Assembly: GCA_003133485.1 (NCBI GenBank)
Contig: PKXR01000138.1
Location: 196 to 12,150 of the forward strand
DNA from: Candidatus Dormiibacterota bacterium
GTDB lineage: Bacteria; Chloroflexota; Dormibacteria; UBA8260; Bog-877
Length of the DNA: 11,955 nt
Direction: 5' to 3'
Part shown: piece after piece, positions 6,789-11,955 of the stretch
Position numbering within the stretch: the stretch's first letter is position 1
Layout: the number at the start of each line of letters is the position of its first letter
Made by a program: the position numbers and the translations under genes
The notes under the pieces: generated by a model
Told to the model about the DNA's origin: nothing
Database searches by the model: none
Seen by the model: only the letters and a program-made list of their open reading frames with translations

Positions 6789-8240
6789 TCACTGCGCAAT
6801 GGTGATGGCGGCGGCAATCGCCGCGACTCGACCGGCCTGCGAAGAAAGCTGCCTCAGCTTCTGCGGCTGCTGATCACGCCAAGCTTCGGCGCGCGGCAGG
6901 AGATCCGGATGGTTAGCGATGAATTCGGTGGTGAGATTGCCCTGGACAAAATCCGGGTCGTCTAGGAGCGCAGCATGAAACGGAATGTTGGTGACGATTC
7001 CGCTAATCAAATACTCCAACAATGCACGGCGCCCGCGGGCGACTGCCTGGTCGCGACTTTCGCCGTGCACGATGAGCTTGGCCATCATCGGGTCGTAGAA
7101 CGGACTCACATTTCCCGCACCTGCTAGGGAGCTGTCGACCCTAACTCCCGGGCCGGAGGGCTCGTGATATGAGGTCACCCGACCGGGGGTGGGCTGAAAG
7201 TCATGCCAGGGGTCTTCGGCATTGATGCGGCACTCAATGGCCCAGCCCCGCCACTCAATCTGTTCTTGGCGCCAGGGCAGTGGTTCGCCCATCGCCACCC
7301 TCAGCTGAGCTGCCACCAGGTCAATGCCCGTCACCAGCTCGGTCACCGGATGCTCCACCTGCAGGCGGGTGTTCATCTCCAAGAAGTAGAAGGAACCGTG
7401 GGATTCAATGAACTCCACCGTACCGGCGTTCACGTAGCCCACCGCCTCGGCTGCCTTGATCGCCGCCTGGCCCATCTCCTCACGAATCGCTGTGCTGATG
7501 GCAGTCGAGGGACACTCTTCCACCAGCTTTTGATGGCGGCGCTGGACCGAGCATTCGCGCTCGCCAAGGTGGATGGTATTGCCGTGCGAGTCGGCGAGCA
7601 CCTGGATCTCGATGTGGCGTGGATCCATGACCAGTCGCTCTAGGAAGACCCGCGGGTCCCCGAAGAACCGCTGAGCGGAGTCCTGGCAACTGGTAATGGC
7701 GGCTTTGAGCTCCTCCTCGTCTTGGGCGGCGCGCATGCCAATCCCACCTCCCCCGGCGGATGCCTTGACCAGGATGGGGAAGCCGATCTCCCGGGCAGCC
7801 GCCAGGGCCTGCGCCTCGTCGGAGATGGCATCGCTGCCCGGGACCACCGGGACTCCGGCCTGCTGCATCCGCTGGCGGGCCCGGACCTTGTCCCCCATGG
7901 CCAGCATGGACTCGGCGGGCGGACCGATGAACGTGATCCGGGCGTCAGTGCAGGCTTCGGCCAGCAGCGGGTTCTCGGAGAGGAAGCCGTAGCCTGGGTG
8001 GATCGCATCAGCCCCCATCTCCCTGGCTGCCCCCATGATCCGCTCCAAATTGAGGTAGGACTCCTTCGTTGAGGCGGGCCCGATCTCCACCGCCTCGTCG
8101 GCCAATCGGACGTGGAGCGCCCCTCGATCCGCCTCCGAGTAGACGGCAACCGAGCGCAACCCGAGGTCGCGACAGCCCCTAATCACCCGGACAGCGATCT
8201 CGCCCCGGTTGGCGACCAGAACGGTCCCGAAAGAGCTCAC
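6789..8240 (-). CDS. accC: Biotin carboxylase (AccC/PycA type ATP-grasp subunit)
   Basis: Carboxylates the biotin carried on its partner protein using ATP and bicarbonate. It has 483 residues from GTG at 8240, starting VSSFGTVLVANRGEIAVRV; AccC proteins are usually near 450, and the surplus is an Ala-rich C-terminal tail. Motifs in order: ANRGEIA (10-16), AIHPGYGFLSEN (about 79-90), the ATP-grasp glycine loop KASAGGGGIGMR, HIEIQVL, GERECSVQRRHQK, and EMNTRLQVEHPVTE with the catalytic Glu/Asn/Arg. All expected catalytic elements seem present. An upstream ATG at 8273 would overlap the previous gene by 26 bases and adds nothing family-like. The gene follows the carboxyltransferase/carrier gene after 7 bases, so the two are surely co-expressed and probably form one enzyme. 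The symbol is by family; pycA would be equally fair. Codons are AT-richer in the last quarter. Confidence 0.9.
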   Translation of the reverse strand: MSSFGTVLVANRGEIAVRVIRGCRDLGLRSVAVYSEADRGALHVRLADEAVEIGPASTKESYLNLERIMGAAREMGADAIHPGYGFLSENPLLAEACTDARITFIGPPAESMLAMGDKVRARQRMQQAGVPVVPGSDAISDEAQALAAAREIGFPILVKASAGGGGIGMRAAQDEEELKAAITSCQDSAQRFFGDPRVFLERLVMDPRHIEIQVLADSHGNTIHLGERECSVQRRHQKLVEECPSTAISTAIREEMGQAAIKAAEAVGYVNAGTVEFIESHGSFYFLEMNTRLQVEHPVTELVTGIDLVAAQLRVAMGEPLPWRQEQIEWRGWAIECRINAEDPWHDFQPTPGRVTSYHEPSGPGVRVDSSLAGAGNVSPFYDPMMAKLIVHGESRDQAVARGRRALLEYLISGIVTNIPFHAALLDDPDFVQGNLTTEFIANHPDLLPRAEAWRDQQPQKLRQLSSQAGRVAAIAAAITIAQ

Positions 8241-8247
8241 CGGGGAC

Positions 8248-10101
8248 CTAGGCGACCTGGACCAGGACGTCACCCCGGCTCACGACCTGCCCGACGGCCA
8301 CCATGACCGCGGTCACCGCTCCAGCCCGGTCGGCAGGGATGTCGTTCTGCATCTTCATCGCCTCCAGCACCACTACGGTCTGACCCACCTTCACCTGGTC
8401 GCCCACCTTCACGGAGATCCGAGCGATCAGGCCCTGCATAGGGGCCTTGACCCCCTCCGTAACGGACACCGGAGCCGCTCCTTCGGAGTCACCTATGGCT
8501 CCACCGCCCAGGCCTCTCCCGTCAGTGGCGGTCACCCTCACCTCGAAAATCTCGCCATCTACCTCGACTGAGAACTCTCGCGCCGAGGCGGCCGGGGCTG
8601 GGGTCTGGTCCGGAACCGCGATTGGCGACGGCGCGGGAGGTGGCGCTAAGACAGGTATCACGGCAGCGTCCCCGATTGGCTCGCTGAGGTCCCCGCCGTC
8701 GATGACGGCCGCCGGAACGGGAGATGGAGGGGCTGGCTCAAGCTCATCCTCCAGCCGCTCCACCCGGGCCTCCCCTCGAAGCAGCGCGGAGGTTGCCTCC
8801 GGAAACAGCAGGAAGCTGAGCACCTGCGGCTCGGAGGCCTTGGGCCAGCCCTGGCGGGCCAGGGTCCGACGGGCTAGGTCCATCGCCGGTTCCAGCACTT
8901 CGGCCGGGCGGAGTGTGATCGGTTCCTCTTCTCCGATGACCAGCTTTTGGATCTCCGGGTCCACCGGGCCGGGCGGCTGTCCGAAGAGACCCAGGAAGTA
9001 GTCTTTAACCTCCTGAGCCACGGTCAAGTAGCGCTGCCCAGAGGCGACGTTGGCGACCGCCTGGCTAACCACGACCTGGGCGATGGGGGTGATCAGCGGG
9101 GGATATCCCATCTCGGCCCTGACCCTGGGGATCTCCTCCAACACGGCCGGCAGCTTGCCCTGAGCGCCCTGGGTCTCACACTCCCAGTGCAGGTGCTCCA
9201 GAACCGAGGGGGCCAGCTGAGTCCGAAGAGTCGAAGAGTCGTACTGCCAGCCCCGGGGATCGGCAATCGCCTGGTACAGGGGCATCAGCTGGTCGAGGGC
9301 GTCCGCCGCCGCCAGGACCCGGCGCTCGTCGAGCCGAGGCTGGAGGTCGGTCCCACTCAAGGCAGCGTATACCCCCTCCGTACTGGGAAGCGAGGACCCT
9401 CCCGCTAGTGGTGAGAGGCACACGTCCAGGTTCTGGGCGCCAGCCTCGGCGGCCGCCAGGTACGCGAAGGATGCCTGACCCGTGATGGTGGCGCAGTGGA
9501 CGCTGACCGGGAGCTTGGTGCGACTGCTTAGCCCCTCCACCAGCGCCCGGGCCGAGCCGGCTCCGAGGAGGCCCGCCGGATCGAAAACGCACAGGCTCTG
9601 GTACCCGAGCGCGGCCAGCTCAACCCCAATGGTCAGAAAGCTCTCCACGGAGTGTACCGGGCTCTCCGTGTAGACCAAGGTGCCCTCCGGATGCTTGCCT
9701 GCCGCCAGCACCGCCTCCGCGACGTGGCCCAGATTGCGCGCGTCGTTGAGCGGGTCGAAGCAGCGGAAGACGTCGAGGCCGCACTCCGCCGTCAAAGCCA
9801 CGAAGCTGTCGACTGCGTCGTCGGGGAGGGGCCGGTAGCCCACCAGAGACTGTCCTCTGATCAATCCCACGAGCGGAGTCTTGGTCCCGGCTCGGATTGC
9901 CTTCAGCCGCTCGAATGGGTCCTCCCCGAGGTGCTCCAGCGAAACCTCAAAGGTGGCTCCACCGAACACGTCCAAGCCGGCGTAACCGCACCCATTCAGC
10001 CTTTCTAGAAGGGAGAGGAGGTGCCGGGTCCTCAGGCGGCTCAGGAGCAACGTCTGCTGCCCGTGCCGCAGGGAGCTCTCGATCAGTCCGATCGCGGTCA
10101 T
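8248..10101 (-). CDS. PycB/OadA-like carboxyltransferase fused to a biotin carrier domain, with altered active site
   Basis: A 617-residue protein resembling pyruvate carboxylase subunit B, oxaloacetate decarboxylase alpha and transcarboxylase 5S. A TIM-barrel carboxyltransferase covers about 1-290 (FGGATFE 46-52, LIRGQSLVGYR 80-90, FRCFDPLND 112-120, SPLAGGSSLPSTE 230-242). The C-terminal carboxylase region spans about 295-455 (KDYFLGLFGQPPGPVDPE). A Pro/Ala linker (about 455-508) leads to a biotinyl domain (about 508-617) with EAMKM, Lys583 being the biotin site. Family members bind a metal through Asp (LRDG), a carbamylated Lys (KDMAGL) and His-x-His. Here these read LRHG (His13), VFDPAGL (Phe173) and HCA (His202 kept, Ala204), and the GGxxxTNL segment reads APSVLEHL. 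Ordinary pyruvate carboxylase chemistry is therefore doubtful. A biotin carboxylase gene follows directly. The fold assignment is firm; the substrate is unknown. Confidence 0.85.
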   Translation of the reverse strand: MTAIGLIESSLRHGQQTLLLSRLRTRHLLSLLERLNGCGYAGLDVFGGATFEVSLEHLGEDPFERLKAIRAGTKTPLVGLIRGQSLVGYRPLPDDAVDSFVALTAECGLDVFRCFDPLNDARNLGHVAEAVLAAGKHPEGTLVYTESPVHSVESFLTIGVELAALGYQSLCVFDPAGLLGAGSARALVEGLSSRTKLPVSVHCATITGQASFAYLAAAEAGAQNLDVCLSPLAGGSSLPSTEGVYAALSGTDLQPRLDERRVLAAADALDQLMPLYQAIADPRGWQYDSSTLRTQLAPSVLEHLHWECETQGAQGKLPAVLEEIPRVRAEMGYPPLITPIAQVVVSQAVANVASGQRYLTVAQEVKDYFLGLFGQPPGPVDPEIQKLVIGEEEPITLRPAEVLEPAMDLARRTLARQGWPKASEPQVLSFLLFPEATSALLRGEARVERLEDELEPAPPSPVPAAVIDGGDLSEPIGDAAVIPVLAPPPAPSPIAVPDQTPAPAASAREFSVEVDGEIFEVRVTATDGRGLGGGAIGDSEGAAPVSVTEGVKAPMQGLIARISVKVGDQVKVGQTVVVLEAMKMQNDIPADRAGAVTAVMVAVGQVVSRGDVLVQVA

Positions 10102-10142
10102 GGACTGCCAAGGGTAACCGGAGGGATGCCCGGGGCGCGAAC

Positions 10143-10154
10143 CAGCGCGCGCTG
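10143..10154. repeat. 12-base perfect palindrome upstream of the carboxyltransferase gene
   Basis: CAGCGCGCGCTG reads the same on both strands and lies in the 63-base gap (10102-10164) between the oxidoreductase stop and the carboxyltransferase ATG. The gap also lacks a clear ribosome-binding sequence. It may be a small operator or an intercistronic hairpin; GC-rich sequence makes chance plausible. Confidence 0.3.
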
Positions 10155-10164
10155 AGGAGGCCGT

Positions 10165-11079
10165 TCAGTCTGGTCCGCACGGTTCCTTCGGCGGTGCTGG
10201 GGAATCCCCAGCGACGGTTTCCGGGTTCGGGCGTTGCACCGCCGCCAGAAGTTCCTCTAAGAACGGTCCCGGCTTCTGGTTCTGGAATTGCGCTAGTCGA
10301 GAGAAGACCTCCGCGGCCGCCCGATGGAACCCCCCGGGGACCCCGACCGCGTCGAAGGATTCGGCGATCTGCTCCATCTCGGCCACGAAGCGCCAGGCTT
10401 TGCTGGGGGTCGAGGTGACGATTCTGGCGAAGCGCCCCACGAGCTCGGGCTGCGACAGCTCCCATTCTCGGAGCAGGGGGTGTTCGACATCCATCTCTGC
10501 AGCGGCCGCGCGGACCGCGAGCAGCAGCGCGGTGGTGCCCTTGGTCCAGGCTGCGTAGCACATCTTGAGCGCAGAGGCGGCACCAACCGGTCCCTCCAGC
10601 ACCATCGCGGTCAGGCGGTCACTATCTTCGAACATAGCGGCGACAGCGGCGGCGCCAGTGCCTGAAAAGTAGACCCGCGTGTCCCCTCCAGGTGCTGGCG
10701 GTCCCCCAATGATGCCGCCGTCCACGAACCTCGCCCCGCTCTCGACGATGAGCTCCTCGATCTGCCGGGCGCTCTGGGCCGAGATGGCGTTGGCGTCGAC
10801 GAAGACCCCCTCGAATTTGTCGGCCGCAACCTGTCCCGCCACCTGGAGGGCCGCCTCTGGGGGGCAGATGGAGAGGACTACCGAGCTGGCACCAATCAGC
10901 TCGGACAGTGTTGCCGTCTCCGTCAGTCCGGCTGCGCTGGCCCGGTCTCGAGTGGACTGGCTTCGGCCCTCGCCGACCCACAAAACCTCGACTCCCCGGC
11001 TCCGGAGCGCCGCCCCCACCGCAGCACCCATCTCTCCTGGATGAAGGAGGCCAACCGTCGGAGCCTGGGTGCTCCCCAT
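10165..11079 (-). CDS. NAD(P)-dependent 6-phosphogluconate dehydrogenase-like oxidoreductase (DUF1932-type C-terminus)
   Basis: A 304-residue member of the beta-hydroxyacid dehydrogenase/6-phosphogluconate dehydrogenase superfamily. The N-terminal Rossmann domain starts with VGLLHPGEMGAAVGAAL (about 9-25), the dinucleotide-binding loop. FVDANAIS (93-100) and FVDGGIIGGPPAPGG (118-132) match the substrate-side loops of the family. The C-terminal helical part begins near SALKMCYAAWTKG, with Lys172 in the usual catalytic-Lys place, and resembles DUF1932. The ATG at 11079 is chosen because the Rossmann strand follows at once; a longer frame from 11205 would run over the upstream zinc-finger gene. 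It lies 22 bases after that gene and 63 before the carboxyltransferase gene, so it is likely in the same operon. The substrate, presumably a beta-hydroxy acid, cannot be read from the sequence. Confidence 0.82.
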   Translation of the reverse strand: MGSTQAPTVGLLHPGEMGAAVGAALRSRGVEVLWVGEGRSQSTRDRASAAGLTETATLSELIGASSVVLSICPPEAALQVAGQVAADKFEGVFVDANAISAQSARQIEELIVESGARFVDGGIIGGPPAPGGDTRVYFSGTGAAAVAAMFEDSDRLTAMVLEGPVGAASALKMCYAAWTKGTTALLLAVRAAAAEMDVEHPLLREWELSQPELVGRFARIVTSTPSKAWRFVAEMEQIAESFDAVGVPGGFHRAAAEVFSRLAQFQNQKPGPFLEELLAAVQRPNPETVAGDSPAPPKEPCGPD

Positions 11080-11101
11080 CCCAATCCCGCTGAGCGCTGG
11101 G

Positions 11102-11479
11102 CTAATGTCGCAGCCGCGACTGGCAGTCGACACAGCGGGTGGCCCAAGGCAGTGCCTCCAGTCGAGCCGCCACGATCGGTTCGCCGCAGTCCTCGCAACT
11201 GCCATAGGTGCCGCCGTCCAACTTGGAGACGGCTGCCTTCACCTCTTCCTCAAGCTTCTCGAGCTCGCCCGCGGTCCTTGAGCGGGCCATCTGATCTGCG
11301 GCCTCGGCGACATGGTCACCGGCGCGCTTGCCGTACTGCACCTTGGTGCCCGGTTCCGGGACGGCCCCCGCCAGGGAAAACTCCTCGGCAGCCAGCTGGC
11401 TCAACTTAGCTTGGAGCAGCCTCCGAACCAGTTTCTGATCGCGGGTCTTCGCATCGGCGGAGGGAGTGGCGTCCGGCAA
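11102..11479 (-). CDS. DksA/TraR-family zinc-finger protein
   Basis: A 125-residue protein with a helical N-terminal two-thirds and a C-terminal DksA/TraR C4 zinc finger: Cys95-x2-Cys98, 17 residues, Cys116-x2-Cys119 (GSCEDCGEPI, then TRCVDCQSRL). The family binds the RNA polymerase secondary channel and tunes transcription, often with ppGpp. The acidic coiled-coil-tip pattern of E. coli DksA is not obvious here, so polymerase action is unproven. The start is TTG at 11479 with GAGG 8 bases upstream; a nearby ATG (CGAGGTATG) is in another frame and does not give this protein. It is 69 bases downstream of purD and 22 upstream of the oxidoreductase gene, so it is probably co-transcribed with both. 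Confidence 0.85.
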   Translation of the reverse strand: MPDATPSADAKTRDQKLVRRLLQAKLSQLAAEEFSLAGAVPEPGTKVQYGKRAGDHVAEAADQMARSRTAGELEKLEEEVKAAVSKLDGGTYGSCEDCGEPIVAARLEALPWATRCVDCQSRLRH

Positions 11480-11548
11480 TGGACATACCTCGGAAGTGAG
11501 TTCGGTGAGACTGCGTCGGCGCGGGCCACCGGGAAGCCGATGCCCCGA
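11480..11548 (-). other. Short gap between purD and the zinc-finger gene
   Basis: Sixty-nine bases that contain the GAGG ribosome-binding site of the zinc-finger gene. No terminator hairpin with a T-run and no clear promoter is visible, so read-through from purD is likely. Confidence 0.4.
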
Positions 11549-11955
11549 TCAGGCTCCGATGTCCTGACGGTACCGCATCCCCGGAAAGCTAATCGCCGTC
11601 AGCCCGGAGTATGCCTGGCGGCGGGCTGACTCGCGGTCCTCGCCGACGGCGGCGCAGATCAGCACCCGCCCCCCCCCGACCTCGACCGAGCCGCCCGCTC
11701 CCGGACGAGTCCCCATCTGGAACACGAGACACCCGCGCTCCTCGGCTGCCGGTATTCCGAGCACCCACCCACCCGGTTTGACCGCCTCCGGGTAGGGCTC
11801 CCGGACGGCAACCACTCCGACGCAGGTCCCGGCCAGCGGCTGGGGGTCGGACTCGCGAAGCTCGCCCGCTGCGCTCTGCCGCAGCACCGGCACCAGGTCC
11901 GGCAACAGAGGTAGCTGGACCTCGGTCTCAGGATCGCCGAAGCGGGCGTTGAACT
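11549..11955 (-). CDS. purD: Phosphoribosylamine-glycine ligase (C-terminal part, cut by window edge)
   Basis: GAR synthetase joins glycine to phosphoribosylamine with ATP, step 2 of purine synthesis. The frame is open to the right edge, giving about 135 C-terminal residues. It opens with FNARFGDPETEVQLPLL, the metal/ATP-grasp segment of PurD, then YPEAVKPGG, a shortened VFQMGTRP segment, VGGGRVLICAAVG and the closing YRQDIGA, all matching the PurD end. The stop is TGA at 549 bases into the last kilobase (11549-11551). A nine-G run on the coding strand (11669-11677) encodes three glycines and the frame is intact. It is the only purine gene on this side; the rest of the pathway genes in the window lie 8 kb away on the same strand. 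Confidence 0.95.
   Translation of the reverse strand, partial: FNARFGDPETEVQLPLLPDLVPVLRQSAAGELRESDPQPLAGTCVGVVAVREPYPEAVKPGGWVLGIPAAEERGCLVFQMGTRPGAGGSVEVGGGRVLICAAVGEDRESARRQAYSGLTAISFPGMRYRQDIGA

Noticed and set aside
6808..6824. GCGGCG/CGCCGC stem near the end of accC as a terminator
   Set aside because: It lies within the Ala-rich coding end, and no T-run follows on either strand.
9227..9242. Tandem GAAGAGTC repeat
   Set aside because: Only two 8-base copies within coding sequence (Asp-Ser-Ser-Thr-Leu-Arg region); no sign of a larger array.
9947..10561. Minus-strand frame of 204 codons across the oxidoreductase/carboxyltransferase boundary
   Set aside because: It is out of frame with both recognised genes, and its Arg/Ala/Gly/Pro-rich translation shows no domain.
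1..11955. Mobile element, CRISPR array, tRNA or rRNA
   Set aside because: I saw no transposase or integrase, no regularly spaced repeats, no attachment-site duplication and no structural RNA signature.

Overview
This is GC-rich bacterial chromosome with tightly packed genes, frequent GTG/TTG starts and short stop/start overlaps. The gene content (a PurS-type purine pathway, and a sigma factor next to a large membrane-anchored beta-propeller/Ig protein) suggests a high-GC Gram-positive-like or Chloroflexota/Dormibacterota-like soil lineage. That placement is inference from style; no rRNA or other phylogenetic marker is present.

Layout. Positions 3466 down to 1 (minus strand) hold a de novo purine operon, purB-purC-purS-purQ-purL, with purL running off the left edge. 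Neighbouring genes overlap or nearly touch, which points to translational coupling. A roughly 390-base divergent intergenic region (3467-3853) holds inverted repeats and a possible promoter. From 3854 to 6752 (plus strand) lies a two-gene unit: an ECF-type sigma factor and, overlapping it by 8 bases, a 777-residue single-pass membrane protein with a TolB-like propeller between Ig-like domains. The second protein is a probable anti-sigma/sensor partner. From 11955 down to 6789 (minus strand) come the 3' end of purD, a DksA/TraR-type zinc-finger protein, a DUF1932-type NAD(P) oxidoreductase, a PycB/OadA-like carboxyltransferase fused to a biotin carrier domain, and a biotin carboxylase (AccC/PycA type).

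How they work together. PurD, PurL/Q/S, PurC and PurB cover steps 2, 4, 7 and 8 of IMP synthesis, and PurB also acts in AMP synthesis. Here purD is separated from the rest by about 8 kb of other genes. The biotin carboxylase and the carboxyltransferase/carrier protein should form one two-subunit biotin enzyme.

Most notable observation. The biotin carboxylase and the biotinylation site look intact, but the carboxyltransferase barrel has lost three of the four usual metal-ligand positions (Asp to His, carbamylated Lys to Phe, second His to Ala) and the catalytic-Thr segment, while the rest of the fold is well kept. This is a candidate non-canonical biotin-dependent enzyme. Other points: a perfect 10-2-10 palindrome centred on the purB start codon, a purS gene with no ordinary start codon where the fold should begin, and a local shift to lower GC across the convergent gene ends near 6.4-7.1 kb.
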